Notes: generated by a model from the sequence alone, not told the origin. Shown: positions 53,344-62,987, counted from the first letter of the stretch. The stretch is DNA of 64,000 bases from Butyricicoccus sp. OM04-18BH (GCF_003481705.1 NZ_QULN01000002.1:62001-126000); one strand, 5' to 3'. Made by a program: numbers and translations.

Positions 53344-53905
53344 TCGTGTGCAGCACCTGCCTTTCAGTAATGATGTAGTTGCACGGAAGATCAAACGGCT
53401 CACGCGGAAGCACATCCGTCAGGCGGCTCTCCGCGCATAGAGCCGCAGCTACAGCGTGGGTCCGGGCAAGAAAACGATCGTAATAACCGCCTCCGTAGCC
53501 GAGACGGTAGCCGTTTCTGTCGCACGAGAGCGCAGGAACAATGACGAGCGAAATTTCGTCAGGCGGGATTTCCGGTGCACCGGAGGACGGCTCCGGAATG
53601 CCGTAGGCACCGCTTTTCAGTTCGTCCAGCGAGAGAATGCGCCGCGCAGACATCTCCCCTGCTCTGCCGCACAGCGGCACGCAGAGCGTTTTTCCGTCTG
53701 TGAGCGCCTGCTCCAGAATGGCGGCGGTTCCAATCTCATCGCTTGTGGAGACGTAGCAGAAAATACAGGCGGCATCACGGTACAGATCACTTTTCAGAAG
53801 ATTATCCGAAATTTTGCAATCGATAAACCGCTTTTCCTCTGAGGAGAGTGTGCGGCGTGCCTCGCGGTAGCAGCGGCGGAGCTGCTGCTTTTCAGTTTGC
53901 AGCAT
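53333..53905 (-). CDS. 5-formyltetrahydrofolate cyclo-ligase
   Basis: 190 residues from ATG 53905 (MLQTEKQQLRRCYREAR); a frame to 54160 extends further but reads through the DJ-1 gene. IFCYVSTSDEIGT, KTLCVPLCGRAGEM and the nucleotide/folate-binding YRLGYGGGYYDRFLA are conserved. It converts 5-formyl-THF to 5,10-methenyl-THF using ATP. The next gene upstream overlaps by 14 nt. Confidence 0.94.
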   Translation of the reverse strand: MLQTEKQQLRRCYREARRTLSSEEKRFIDCKISDNLLKSDLYRDAACIFCYVSTSDEIGTAAILEQALTDGKTLCVPLCGRAGEMSARRILSLDELKSGAYGIPEPSSGAPEIPPDEISLVIVPALSCDRNGYRLGYGGGYYDRFLARTHAVAAALCAESRLTDVLPREPFDLPCNYIITERQVLHTNEK

Positions 53906-54443
53906 GGTACACGACCGAAAAGGCGATTTCATCCGCCTTTTCACGGCTGATGAGTGCGGTAATGAGTGCGCAGGCGAAATCAAGCGCACCGCCGACGCCG
54001 CAGGCGGTGATGATCTTTCCGTCAGTGACGCAGGTGGCCGGCACCGCTTCAGCCCCCTCCATGCCGTCCTCCATGCCGGGGTAGCAGGTTGCCCTGCGGC
54101 CCTTGAGCAGCCCCATGCCGCCGAGGATAACGGACGGCGCAGCGCAGATTGCAGCAACATATTTTTCTGCCTCGTACATCGCGCGGACTGCGCTGGTCAC
54201 ACGCTTGTCTGCGTACAGATTGGTCGTACCGGGCATGCCGCCCGGCAGCACGATCATGTCAGCCTGCGCAAGGTCAATATCATCCATTGGCAGATCGGTC
54301 ACGACCCTGATGCCGCGCGCACCGCAGACCGTTTCGCCGGTTACGCCGACGAGCCTGGTCTCAACGCCTGCGCGCCGGAGCAGATCGACCGGGGTCAGCG
54401 CTTCGACTTCCTCGAAGCCTTCAGCCAGTAATACATATACCAT
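53892..54443 (-). CDS. DJ-1/PfpI family protein
   Basis: 183 residues from ATG 54443 (aaaggtgtgacagcaATG). EGFEEVEALTPVDLLRRAG supplies the conserved Glu. The nucleophile elbow AAICAAPSVILG contains the reactive Cys (about residue 105). The sequence LPGGMPGTTNL also fits DJ-1. Bacterial members act as deglycase/glyoxalase-like or chaperone proteins, and the role here is unclear. Confidence 0.92.
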   Translation of the reverse strand: MVYVLLAEGFEEVEALTPVDLLRRAGVETRLVGVTGETVCGARGIRVVTDLPMDDIDLAQADMIVLPGGMPGTTNLYADKRVTSAVRAMYEAEKYVAAICAAPSVILGGMGLLKGRRATCYPGMEDGMEGAEAVPATCVTDGKIITACGVGGALDFACALITALISREKADEIAFSVVYHAAN

Positions 54444-54457
54444 TGCTGTCACACCTT

Positions 54458-55258
54458 TCAGTTGAGCATAAGATTGATATATCCGTTATCCGCACACGGC
54501 CTATCATGCCACTTGGCAACGCCGAGGGCGATTTCTGAGCCGGGGGCGGTGACAGTGAGTGTTTCCCGGCTGAGCGCATTCAGCAGTCCCCTTTCCCGAT
54601 TTGCAGTAAGTCCGATGGCTTCCTGTGCGGTATCCTCCCAGCAGAAAGCATAAGCGGTGAGTGCGGCTCCGTCAAACCAGCCGTAAACGCCGGCACCGAG
54701 CGCATCGAACATTGCGATCTGCCGGCTCCATTCCTCATGGCCGCGCGTGATATGAAGCGGCGGGCACGAGGCTTCGTAGAGTGCGTTGATCTGCGGGATG
54801 TGCGCATCGCCGATACGGCGCGGCAGTTCGAACTCCCCTGCTGTTCGCGTCAGTGAGCGGCGCGAGAGATAGAATGTCTCGGTATAGCCAAACGGACGAT
54901 AAAACTCGAACAGCCATTTTTCTGCCGGAATGAGTATCGAAGCCGCTCTCCTCTTTTCTTTATCGAGAGCAAATGAGCGTTCCAGAAGCTCGGCGGCGTA
55001 ACCGCGGCGGCGGTGGGCAGGATGCGTGCATACGCCATAGATATAGGTGATCTCGCGCGGCTCTCCGTTGACCGAAAGTGTGTACGGGAGCATCTGGAGC
55101 ATCGCGCACAGGGTATTCTCCTGCATGAGCAGCAGCGTATGCTGCGGTTCATAGAGATGTGAGAAAAAGTAGCCGTTAAATCCACCTTCGTCCGGAAAAC
55201 AGGTTTCCCAGAGTGAATAAATCGCCGGGAGATCGCGCTGCTCGGCAAATCGGATCAT
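54458..55258 (-). CDS. GNAT-family N-acetyltransferase, Eis-like
   Basis: 266 residues. The N-terminal GNAT fold has ITYIYGVCTHPAHRRRGYAAELL, the acetyl-CoA-binding loop (RRRGYA). A second part extends to a small C-terminal sterol-carrier-like domain, as in Eis-type enzymes. The substrate is unknown. It lies 7 nt after the DUF2156 gene. Confidence 0.88.
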   Translation of the reverse strand: MIRFAEQRDLPAIYSLWETCFPDEGGFNGYFFSHLYEPQHTLLLMQENTLCAMLQMLPYTLSVNGEPREITYIYGVCTHPAHRRRGYAAELLERSFALDKEKRRAASILIPAEKWLFEFYRPFGYTETFYLSRRSLTRTAGEFELPRRIGDAHIPQINALYEASCPPLHITRGHEEWSRQIAMFDALGAGVYGWFDGAALTAYAFCWEDTAQEAIGLTANRERGLLNALSRETLTVTAPGSEIALGVAKWHDRPCADNGYINLMLN

Positions 55259-55265
55259 ATTCTCC

Positions 55266-56171
55266 TCACTCCTTTGGTACAGCCATATATTTCACGCCGC
55301 GCATAACGGGATAATAGGATTTTTTTGCCTTGCGCAGCCCCTCAAGGCCAAGATCTTCCTCGCGGTTAACATACATCACATCCGCGCAGTTGCGTTGCAC
55401 GAACTGCTGATTGATCATCTGATATGCGCCCTGGATCGTGTGATCGGCCTTTTCAATCTGGACAACATACATATCCGGCGTTGCCTTGCAGCCGAAGGTG
55501 AAAGCAATCACCTCGCCGTCCAGACGCAGCAGGCCGCCGCGCAGATTCAGATAATCGAAGTTGTGGAGAGCCTGCACGATCGCACAGGTTTCCCCTTCAA
55601 AATCGCGCTCATGGGCGCAGCCGTTCAGGTTGCACCAGTGGACATGGAACGCAAAAGCATCCTTGATGTTGTCCTTCGTCATATCTTCATAACTCCAGCG
55701 GTTCTCATAGGCCGTCTTGAATCGGTTAACAAGATTGCGCTTGCTCTGGAGCTTTTTGCCGGAGAGCGTCGAGAGCTTTTCGGCAAGATAGATATAGTCA
55801 TCTCCGTCCTCGGTGTCGTGCGAGAAGGCGAATTTTCCCGGACGTACCGCTTCGATGCGCTCGATCATCGGTTCTGCGACTGACACGATCACGAACGGAA
55901 TACCGCGTTCGGCAGCATCCTGCTCAAGTGCGTCGAGCGCCGCGCCGAGGTCGCCCTTGCCGACCGGTGCAAGATAGCAGTCGCGGCCGCCGTCGAGTGG
56001 TGACATTTTGATCAGGAAAAATCCATCCAGAAAGCAGATTTGGGTATTGTAATGGCTGCGCCACATGAACAGATCGACAAAGCAGCGCTCGCACAGATGA
56101 TAATTATAATGCGAGCCGCATTTTTCGACCGCAGCCTTATCTTCTAAAGTTATTTCACGAAACGGAAGCAT
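55266..56171 (-). CDS. DUF2156 (GNAT-like) domain protein
   Basis: 301 residues matching the DUF2156 family, which is related to the catalytic domain of lysylphosphatidylglycerol synthases. LPFREITLEDKAAVEKC, HVHWCNLNGC and TFGCKATPDMYVVQIEKAD, then YVNREEDLGLEGLRKAK, are conserved. It is cytosolic here with no membrane domain. Family members transfer aminoacyl or acyl groups, but the substrate is unknown. Confidence 0.9.
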   Translation of the reverse strand: MLPFREITLEDKAAVEKCGSHYNYHLCERCFVDLFMWRSHYNTQICFLDGFFLIKMSPLDGGRDCYLAPVGKGDLGAALDALEQDAAERGIPFVIVSVAEPMIERIEAVRPGKFAFSHDTEDGDDYIYLAEKLSTLSGKKLQSKRNLVNRFKTAYENRWSYEDMTKDNIKDAFAFHVHWCNLNGCAHERDFEGETCAIVQALHNFDYLNLRGGLLRLDGEVIAFTFGCKATPDMYVVQIEKADHTIQGAYQMINQQFVQRNCADVMYVNREEDLGLEGLRKAKKSYYPVMRGVKYMAVPKE

Positions 56172-56199
56172 AAAAATCCTTTCTGTTTTTTTGCGAGAG

Positions 56200-56973
56200 T
56201 TACTTTCCCTCTCCGCGCAGTTTCATGTAGTGCGCGCGGACTTCGGCCGCCTTGCCGCAGGACATTTTGCCCTCTGTGCAGACACCGTCAACACAGGCCG
56301 GACCGCAGTGTCCGAACAGCGTCGGCGCAACAGCGTAGACCAGCCGGTACATTTGTTCTGCGAGCTCGCGGATCTCCCACTGTGCGCGGCTGCAGCAGCG
56401 CAGACGGAAAAAGTTCTTGAGACTGCGGGCGTTGGCAGTCATCATGATACGGGTCGCGCAGGCGTTCGGCAGCACATAACGTGCGTCCTCGATTGCGTGC
56501 TTTTCGGCCCTGCTGCGAGCTGCCTTTTCAGGGATACCCTGTTCAAGCAGTTCCTTCAGATAGCCTTCCATCAGTGCGGCGGTCAGTTCCTCATAGGTGC
56601 GCTGATCATCCTCCATCGCCTGAATGAATTTTTCCCGTGCGGCCGGGATTTTATCAATCTCGGGCGGAAGAACATACTCAAAGCCCTTCTCGCGTACATA
56701 GCGCTGGCTCTGCACCGAAAAGGATGCCATGCGGTGACGGGTGATCTGTGCCAGCAGCGAACGCGAAACGCCCTCGATGGCGAAGGTGAAGGAAACGTGT
56801 TCGATAGGACTTTCGTGACCGATCTCGGAGAGCATATTGACAAAATGCTCTGTCTTTTCCTCTGTCAATCCCTCGAGTACGTTGTCAATATTGCTTGAAG
56901 AGTAGCAGTTTTTTGCTGCTGCCGCGATCAGCTTTTCCGGCTCGGGAGTATGAGCCAGCAGTTTGACTTTCAT
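56200..56973 (-). CDS. thyX: FAD-dependent thymidylate synthase
   Basis: 257 residues. The ThyX signature RHRMASFSVQSQRY (about 79-92) is complete, preceded by SPIEHVSFTFAIEG, and ALRNFFRLRC-type sequence (SLKNFFRLRC) follows. It makes dTMP with FAD and folate without a separate dihydrofolate product. It explains why no thyA is seen here, although the rest of the genome is not visible. Confidence 0.96.
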   Translation of the reverse strand: MKVKLLAHTPEPEKLIAAAAKNCYSSSNIDNVLEGLTEEKTEHFVNMLSEIGHESPIEHVSFTFAIEGVSRSLLAQITRHRMASFSVQSQRYVREKGFEYVLPPEIDKIPAAREKFIQAMEDDQRTYEELTAALMEGYLKELLEQGIPEKAARSRAEKHAIEDARYVLPNACATRIMMTANARSLKNFFRLRCCSRAQWEIRELAEQMYRLVYAVAPTLFGHCGPACVDGVCTEGKMSCGKAAEVRAHYMKLRGEGK

Positions 56974-56979
56974 AAATTT

Positions 56980-57714
56980 TTATCCTTTCTTGCCGAACAG
57001 ACGCTCACAGATGACAACGAGCAGGAATTTCGGCAGCTTCATCATGCGGCCGATACGGCTCGGCTGCTTGAGCAGACGGTAGAACCATTCCAGTCCCAGT
57101 TTGATAAAGATATCAGGAGCTCGTCTGGACACGCCTGCGAATACATCGAGCGAGCCGCCAAGACCGCAGAACAGTGTGCCGTGGATATCGTCGATGTTCG
57201 CGGCGATGAACTTTTCCTGCTTGGGGGCACCGAGGCATACAAAAACGGCATCTGCGCCGCCTGCGGCATTGATCGCATCTACGACCTGCTGCGTGTCCTT
57301 GAAGTAGCCGTCATGCGTGCCGGCAAGCACGAGTCCCGGAAATTTCGCGCACAGGTTCGCGCCGGCCTTTTCTGCGATACCCGGTTTGGCACCGAGCAGA
57401 AAAAGACGCATATTCTCCTTGGCCATCGCCGCACAGAGTTCTTCTGCAAATTCAATGCCCGGAACACGGCCCGGCAGGCCCTCGCCGAGAATTTTTGCGG
57501 CGTAGATAATGCCGATGCCATCCGGCAGCACAAGGGCGGCGTGGTTTACGATGCCCATGAACTCAGGGTCGCGGCGGCAGAGATCAACGATTTCCGGGTT
57601 AGGCGTTACAACATAACCCTTCTGCCGCGCGCGGAGCTTGCTCATCGCCAGTTCAACGGCCTGCTGTTTAGTAACTGCGTGGAACTGCACGCCTAAAATA
57701 GAAGCGGTTTTCAT
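56980..57714 (-). CDS. WecG/TagA/CpsF family glycosyltransferase
   Basis: 244 residues of the GT26 family. ILGVQFHAVTKQQAVELA, VTPNPEIVDLCRRD, PDGIGIIYAAK (catalytic-site Asp) and FVCLGAPKQEKFIA are diagnostic. TagA-type enzymes add ManNAc to lipid-linked GlcNAc in wall polymer synthesis, so WecB and the TagO-like gene at 45,955-48,211 would supply its substrates. It heads the leftward run ending at the U32 gene. Confidence 0.93.
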   Translation of the reverse strand: MKTASILGVQFHAVTKQQAVELAMSKLRARQKGYVVTPNPEIVDLCRRDPEFMGIVNHAALVLPDGIGIIYAAKILGEGLPGRVPGIEFAEELCAAMAKENMRLFLLGAKPGIAEKAGANLCAKFPGLVLAGTHDGYFKDTQQVVDAINAAGGADAVFVCLGAPKQEKFIAANIDDIHGTLFCGLGGSLDVFAGVSRRAPDIFIKLGLEWFYRLLKQPSRIGRMMKLPKFLLVVICERLFGKKG

Positions 57715-57770
57715 CCTTTTATTCTCCTATGTCAATACGTCATCATCGGGCACTGCCCATAATCCTTTAT

Positions 57771-57799
57771 ATTATAACGCAGTTTATATAAAATCACAA
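57771..57799 (-). promoter_or_regulatory. Promoter of the tagA-to-U32 operon
   Basis: TTGTGA (57794-57799), 17 nt, TATAAT (57771-57776) on the minus strand. Confidence 0.75.
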
Positions 57800-57828
57800 G
57801 TGCTGACCCGGCAAACCATCGTTTTGAC

Positions 57829-57868
57829 GAAAAAAACAGAAAGCCCGAGACAAAAACGGACTTTCTGC
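57829..57868 (-). terminator. Terminator of the holin-like gene
   Basis: The minus strand reads cagaaagtccg, 9-nt loop, cgggctttctg and then ttttttt. Confidence 0.88.
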
Positions 57869-57890
57869 GTTGGAAGATAAGTTTTCGGTA

Positions 57891-58193
57891 CTATTTTCCG
57901 GGAGAACAGCCGCCCGGACCGCAGTGAGAAATAACCTCGTTGAGATAGACCGACATGCCGGTGCACAGGATGCCCTGCACTACACCGTCAAACATCATAC
58001 CTGCCCAGTTGGCATATTCAGACCATCGGGACGCTGCGCCGAGGCACGCCAGCGCGATGCCGCAGCCGGTCAGCGTCAACGGTATCAGCCGGTTCGGAAA
58101 ACGCCCGAGAGCCTTTAAGACTCTGCCGAGGCAGTACAGGACGGCAGAAAGTACGGCATAATCCGCTTCGATATACTGCGAAAGGTGTTCCAA
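57891..58193 (-). CDS. Phage-holin-family small membrane protein (orphan)
   Basis: 100 residues from TTG 58193, preferred because GGAGGTG lies 6 nt before it; GTG 58202 sits directly on the site. Two or three hydrophobic helices are present (YAVLSAVLYCLGRVL, LIPLTLTGCGIALACLG, the MMFDGVVQGILCTGMSVYL helix) and the pattern is that of the holin_5_2 group. Holins make membrane holes for lysins, but no endolysin or phage gene is nearby. The tail is CGPGGCSPGK. It lies between the leuB terminator and its own terminator. Confidence 0.75.
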   Translation of the reverse strand: MEHLSQYIEADYAVLSAVLYCLGRVLKALGRFPNRLIPLTLTGCGIALACLGAASRWSEYANWAGMMFDGVVQGILCTGMSVYLNEVISHCGPGGCSPGK

Positions 58194-58229
58194 TGCGCTC
58201 ACCTCCGCTTCATTCTATGCGGAAAGCAA

Positions 58230-58261
58230 CGAAAGGAGAACGCCGGAGCGCTCCCCTTTCG
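58230..58261 (-). terminator. Terminator of the leucine operon
   Basis: Imperfect 14-bp stem (cgaaaggggagcgc with gcgttctcctttcg) and a 4-nt loop on the minus strand, followed by ttgcttt. Confidence 0.7.
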
Positions 58262-58269
58262 ATATTGTC

Positions 58270-59346
58270 TTAGAGCTGCTCGCGAATCAGCGCGCCCATT
58301 TCGCTGGTGGACAGCACCTTTTCGCCCTTCGCAGCGATATCCGCAGTGCGGTGGCCTGCGTTGAGGACATTCTCGACAGCGGTCTCGATGGCATCCGCTT
58401 CGGCCTTCAGACCGAAGGAGTAGCGCAGCATCATGGCGCAGGAGAGAATGGTTGCAATCGGGTTTGCAATGCCCTTGCCTGCAATATCCGGTGCGGAGCC
58501 GTGAATCGGCTCGTACATACCCTTGCCGCTTTCGTTCATCGAAGCGGACGGCAGCATTCCGATGGAGCCGGTAATCATGGAAGCCTCGTCGGACAGAATA
58601 TCGCCGAACAGGTTGCCGGTTACGATAACGTCGAACTGACCCGGATTGCGGACGAGCTGCATCGCGCAGTTGTCAACGTACATATCGGTGTACTCGACTT
58701 CCGGGTATTCGTCCTTGATGCGGTGCATGGTCTCGCGCCATACACGGCTGGTCTCAAGAACGTTTGCCTTGTCGACCGAGCAGACCTTCTTATTGCGCTT
58801 CATCGCCATCTCAAAAGCACGGCGGCCGATGCGTTCGACCTCGTAGACCGAGTAGTTCATATCGTCCGCGCCGGTCTCGCCCCAGCCCTTGTCGCTCTCG
58901 CGGCGGTAGTGCTTGCCGAAGTAAACGTCACCGGTCAGTTCGCGGCAGACGAGGATATCGAAGCCGTCACCGATGATCTCCGGCTTGATCGGGCAGGCAT
59001 CCGCCAGCGCCTTGTGCATCTGCGCCGGACGCAGGTTGACGAACAGGCCCAGTGCGGCGCGCAGACCGAGCAGCGCCTTCTCCGGACGCTTAGCACTCGG
59101 CACATCGTCCCACTTGGGGCCGCCTACCGCGCCGAGCAGCACGGAATCCGCATTCTTGCAGATCTCGATGGTCTCATCGGTCAGCGGGATGCCGTTCTTG
59201 TCGATCGAGCAGCCACCCGCAAGGACCTCCTGAAAATTGAAGCTGTGGCCGAACTTCTCGCCGACCTTATCGAGTACGAGCATGGCCTCGGATACGATCT
59301 CCGGGCCGATGCCGTCGCCCTTTACCACTGCGATATTATAATTCAT
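58270..59346 (-). CDS. leuB: 3-isopropylmalate dehydrogenase
   Basis: 358 residues. VVKGDGIGPEIV, LLGAVGGPKWD and YEPIHGSAPDIAGKGIANP are the family motifs, and DEASMITGS carries the metal Asp. It oxidatively decarboxylates 3-isopropylmalate with NAD+. Last gene of leuA-leuC-leuD-leuB; its start is 4 nt from the leuD stop. Confidence 0.97.
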   Translation of the reverse strand: MNYNIAVVKGDGIGPEIVSEAMLVLDKVGEKFGHSFNFQEVLAGGCSIDKNGIPLTDETIEICKNADSVLLGAVGGPKWDDVPSAKRPEKALLGLRAALGLFVNLRPAQMHKALADACPIKPEIIGDGFDILVCRELTGDVYFGKHYRRESDKGWGETGADDMNYSVYEVERIGRRAFEMAMKRNKKVCSVDKANVLETSRVWRETMHRIKDEYPEVEYTDMYVDNCAMQLVRNPGQFDVIVTGNLFGDILSDEASMITGSIGMLPSASMNESGKGMYEPIHGSAPDIAGKGIANPIATILSCAMMLRYSFGLKAEADAIETAVENVLNAGHRTADIAAKGEKVLSTSEMGALIREQL

Positions 59347-59350
59347 GGGA

Positions 59351-59842
59351 TTATGCCTCTCTCTCCTTGAGCGACTTCAAGAGGCCGCCTGCCTTGATGA
59401 TATTCTGGATAAACGGCGGGAATGCAGCCGCCTGCCAGCTCTCGCCCTTGGTAACATCGGTGATCACGCCGGTGTCGAAGTTTACCTCTACCTCGTCGCC
59501 CGCATCGATGCCGTTCGCCGCTGCCTCGCACTCGAGGATGGGCAGACCGATGTTGATGGCGTTGCGGTAGAAGATACGCGCGAACGAGGATGCGATAACG
59601 CAGGAAACGCCGTTCTCGCGGAGAACGAGCGGTGCGTGCTCACGGGAGGAGCCGCAGCCGAAGTTGCGGGTTGCGACGACGATGTCGCCGGGATGCATAT
59701 TCTTTACAAAATCCGCGTCGATGTCCTCCATTGCATGGGTAGACAGCTCCTTCGAGTCTGCAATATTCAGATAACGTGCGGGAATGATAACGTCGGTATC
59801 GACATTGTCGCCGTACTTGAAAACCTTGCCTTTTGCGTTCAT
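59351..59842 (-). CDS. leuD: 3-isopropylmalate dehydratase small subunit
   Basis: 163 residues from ATG 59842 ([19 protein letters not shown]). [15 protein letters not shown] and [12 protein letters not shown] are the LeuD swivel-domain motifs. It completes the LeuCD isomerase. The start codon lies 17 nt from the leuC stop. Confidence 0.96.
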   Translation of the reverse strand: MNAKGKVFKYGDNVDTDVIIPARYLNIADSKELSTHAMEDIDADFVKNMHPGDIVVATRNFGCGSSREHAPLVLRENGVSCVIASSFARIFYRNAINIGLPILECEAAANGIDAGDEVEVNFDTGVITDVTKGESWQAAAFPPFIQNIIKAGGLLKSLKEREA

Positions 59843-59859
59843 GGTATGTGTTTCCTCCC

Positions 59860-61122
59860 TTACTTCAGGTCGTCCGGCGCACAGATGTAGCCTGCAACTG
59901 CGCTTGCTGCGGCAACAGCCGGGCTTGCCAGATAAATTTCCGAGGTGATATGACCCATACGGCCGACAAAGTTGCGGTTGGTGGTGGAAACCGCCTTCTC
60001 GCCGTGCGCCAGGATACCCATATGACCGCCGAGGCACGGGCCGCAGGTCGGCGTGGAAACGATAGCGCCGGCCTGAATGAAGATCTTGGTCAGACCCTCC
60101 TCGATGCACTGCAGGTAAACTTCCTGTGTTGCGGGGATGATGATGGTGCGCACATTCGGATTTACCTTGCGGCCCTTGAGGATTTCGGCTGCAACGCGCA
60201 TATCGTCGATGCGGCCGTTGGTGCAGGAGCCGATGACCGACTGCTGAACCTCAATATGGCCGAGGTCGTCAATGGTCTTGGTGTTCTCCGGCAGGTGCGG
60301 GCACGCGATGGTCGGACGGAGTGCAGACAGGTCGATCTCGATGGTCTGCTCGTACTCGGCGTCAGCATCGGCCTCAAATGCGGTAACGTCACGGTTTACG
60401 CGGCCCTTGATGTAGTCCATCGTCTTGTCATCCACCGGGAAGATGCCGTTCTTCGCACCGGCCTCGATCGCCATGTTGCAGATGGTGAAGCGGTCATCCA
60501 TGGACAGCGCGTGTGCACCCTCGCCGACGAACTCCATCGACTTGTACAGCGCGCCGTCCACGCCGATCTTACCGATGATATGCAGGATTACATCCTTGCC
60601 GGAAACCCACGGGCTCAGCTTGCCCTTGAGAACGAACTTGATCGCGCTCGGCACCTTAAACCACGCCTTGCCGGTCGCCATGCCCGCCGCGAGGTCGGTA
60701 GAACCAACGCCGGTCGAGAATGCGCCCAGTGCGCCGTAGGTGCAGGTGTGGCTGTCCGCGCCGATGATGAGCTCACCGGGAGCGGTCAGACCTTTTTCCG
60801 GGAGCAGCGCATGCTCGATGCCCATTGCGCCGACGTCGAAGAAGTTGACGATATTGTACTTCTTGGAGAACTCGCGGCACTCGAGGCACTGCTCGGCGGA
60901 CTTGATGTCCTTATTCGGTGCAAAATGGTCCATTACGAGCGCGATCTTGGTGTTGTCGAACACCTTGTCGAAGCCCGCCTTCTCCATCTCTCGGATGGCA
61001 ACCGGACCGGTGATATCGTTTGCCAGCGTGAGATCTACGTTTGCCTCGATCAGCTGACCTGCCGTTACGCTTTCCAGACCCGCGTGCTTCGCGAGGATCT
61101 TCTGCGACATTGTCATACCCAT
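59860..61122 (-). CDS. leuC: 3-isopropylmalate dehydratase large subunit
   Basis: 420 residues, the shorter LeuC/HacA type of Clostridia and archaea. [35 protein letters not shown] and [12 protein letters not shown] hold the three Cys that bind the [4Fe-4S] cluster. With LeuD it isomerises 2- to 3-isopropylmalate. Confidence 0.97.
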   Translation of the reverse strand: MGMTMSQKILAKHAGLESVTAGQLIEANVDLTLANDITGPVAIREMEKAGFDKVFDNTKIALVMDHFAPNKDIKSAEQCLECREFSKKYNIVNFFDVGAMGIEHALLPEKGLTAPGELIIGADSHTCTYGALGAFSTGVGSTDLAAGMATGKAWFKVPSAIKFVLKGKLSPWVSGKDVILHIIGKIGVDGALYKSMEFVGEGAHALSMDDRFTICNMAIEAGAKNGIFPVDDKTMDYIKGRVNRDVTAFEADADAEYEQTIEIDLSALRPTIACPHLPENTKTIDDLGHIEVQQSVIGSCTNGRIDDMRVAAEILKGRKVNPNVRTIIIPATQEVYLQCIEEGLTKIFIQAGAIVSTPTCGPCLGGHMGILAHGEKAVSTTNRNFVGRMGHITSEIYLASPAVAAASAVAGYICAPDDLK

Positions 61123-61143
61123 AACAGCGTTCCTCCTGCTGAA

Positions 61144-62655
61144 TTAGTCGTTAAAATACTTGTTGATGCCGTTGATGTACGCCTTGATGGATGCTTCCAT
61201 AACGTCAACCGATACGCCGCGGCCGGTGACGAGCTCGTCGCTGCCTCCTACGCGGATCTTGACGATCGCTTCGCTCTGTGCGTCCTCGCCGTCGGTCAGT
61301 GCGCGCAGCGAGTAATCCTCGAGCTCGATATCCTTGCCGACGATCTTGTTGATGGCCTGGAAGGATGCGTTGATCGGGCCGTCGGAGGCAGCGGCACGTT
61401 CAAAGGTCTCGTCACCCTTTCTGACACGGATGACCGCGGTAGAGGTGATGGTGTTGCCGGAGTTGATGACAAAGCGGTCGAGGATGTAGCGCTCCTCGCC
61501 GGAAACCGGAACGGCGCCGATCAGACCCTCGAGGTCGCGGTCCTTGATGACCTTCTTCTTGTCGGCCAGAATCTTGAACTTCTCGAATGCCTTCTCGAGC
61601 TTCTCGTGGTCGAGCGTGTAGCCCAGCTCATGCAGGCGCTCTTCGAACGCATGGCGGCCGGAATGCTTGCCCAGAACGATAGCGTTCTTCGGAATGCCGA
61701 CGGACTCCGGGGTCATGATTTCGTAGGTCTCCTTGTTCGCCATGACGCCGTGCTGATGGATGCCGGCTTCGTGTGCGAACGCATTCGCGCCGACAATGGC
61801 CTTGGTCGGGGCAACGGCAACGCCGGTGATGGTCTGAATCATGCGGCTTGCGCGGTAAATCTGAGTGGTTTCGATATTGCAGCCGATGCCGAAGTGGTCG
61901 GCGCGGGTCTTGAGCGCCATGGCGCATTCCTCCATGGAAGCGTTGCCTGCGCGCTCGCCGATGCCGTTGATGGTGCATTCGATCTGGTCGATACCGGCTT
62001 CAACGCCCGCGAGAGAGTTTGCAACCGCCATGCCGAGGTCGTTGTGCATATGGCAGGACAGAACGACCTTCTCGATGCCGTCGGTGTGCTCACGCAGATA
62101 CTTGATGCGGGAAGCGTACTCCTCCGGGATCATGTAGCCGACGGTATCCGGGATGTTGATGGTGGTAGCGCCTGCCTTGATGGCGGTTTCGACAACGCGG
62201 CACAGGAAGTCGAGGTCGGTGCGGGTCGCATCCTCAGCGGAGAATTCGACATCCGAGCAGAAGCTTTTCGCGTAGGAAACGCTGTGAGCGATGGATTCGA
62301 TGACCTCGTCCGGAGTCATCTTGAGCTTGTACTCCATATGTACCGGGCTGGTAGCAATAAAGGTATGGATACGGGCAGATTCAGCACGGCGGATCGCATT
62401 GTAGGCTGCTTCGATGTCCTTGTCTACGCTGCGGGCCAGCGAGCAGATGGTCGCGCCGCGGACGGTATCCGCGATGGCTGCGATCGCAGCTGCATCACCG
62501 GGAGACGCAGCTGCAAAGCCGGCCTCGATGATGTCGACCTTGAGCGCTTCGAGCTGCTTTGCGACCTCAATCTTCTCGTTGAGGTTCATGGAACAGCCGG
62601 GAGACTGCTCGCCGTCGCGCAGGGTCGTGTCAAAAATCTTAATCGTTCTACTCAT
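61144..62655 (-). CDS. leuA: 2-isopropylmalate synthase
   Basis: 503 residues. DTTLRDGEQSPGCSMN, LSCHMHNDLGMAVANSLAG (metal His pair) and NGIGERAGN are family motifs, and a C-terminal LeuA dimer domain (from about 385) is the usual leucine-feedback site. First enzyme of leucine synthesis, first gene of the operon and controlled by the T-box leader. Confidence 0.97.
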   Translation of the reverse strand: MSRTIKIFDTTLRDGEQSPGCSMNLNEKIEVAKQLEALKVDIIEAGFAAASPGDAAAIAAIADTVRGATICSLARSVDKDIEAAYNAIRRAESARIHTFIATSPVHMEYKLKMTPDEVIESIAHSVSYAKSFCSDVEFSAEDATRTDLDFLCRVVETAIKAGATTINIPDTVGYMIPEEYASRIKYLREHTDGIEKVVLSCHMHNDLGMAVANSLAGVEAGIDQIECTINGIGERAGNASMEECAMALKTRADHFGIGCNIETTQIYRASRMIQTITGVAVAPTKAIVGANAFAHEAGIHQHGVMANKETYEIMTPESVGIPKNAIVLGKHSGRHAFEERLHELGYTLDHEKLEKAFEKFKILADKKKVIKDRDLEGLIGAVPVSGEERYILDRFVINSGNTITSTAVIRVRKGDETFERAAASDGPINASFQAINKIVGKDIELEDYSLRALTDGEDAQSEAIVKIRVGGSDELVTGRGVSVDVMEASIKAYINGINKYFND

Positions 62656-62696
62656 GGTTCCTTGTCCTCTCCTTCGGGTAATGTTTGTCGTACAGG

Positions 62697-62981
62697 GACA
62701 AAAAAAGCTCCGTCCCTTAATTCTGCATTAAGAGACGAAGCGAAAGCTCCGCGGTACCACTCTTGTTGCCGCAGGAAAAAGCTGCGACCACTCTAAGCGC
62801 ATCTATCAATGCGCAGTCCGTATAACGGCGGACATTCCGTTCCATCTTACCGGCACAAAAAGGCTTTCAGCGGACAGTTCCCGGGCGAGTTTCACTGCAT
62901 TTCGACGCTGCCTTACACCGGCCGACAGCTCTCTGAGGACGAAAGTACAATTACTTTACCCGTTCATCACCTTTATCATAT
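62697..62981 (-). promoter_or_regulatory. T-box leader with terminator, upstream of leuA
   Basis: The minus strand shows a stem I region, the T-box sequence AGAGTGGTACCGCG (about 62,750-62,763) and the competing terminator arms gcggagcttt...cggagctttttt (62,700-62,753). A candidate specifier codon is CTC (62,889-62,887, Leu, followed by G), in GAAACTCGCC. Uncharged tRNA-Leu should pair there and at the T-box bulge to favour antitermination. Confidence 0.92.
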
Positions 62982-62987
62982 GCTATT

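Noticed and set aside
59833..62796. A 987-codon open frame on the plus strand opposite leuC and leuA
   Set aside because: Antisense of the leucine genes, which carry complete catalytic motifs on the minus strand. It would also run through the T-box leader.
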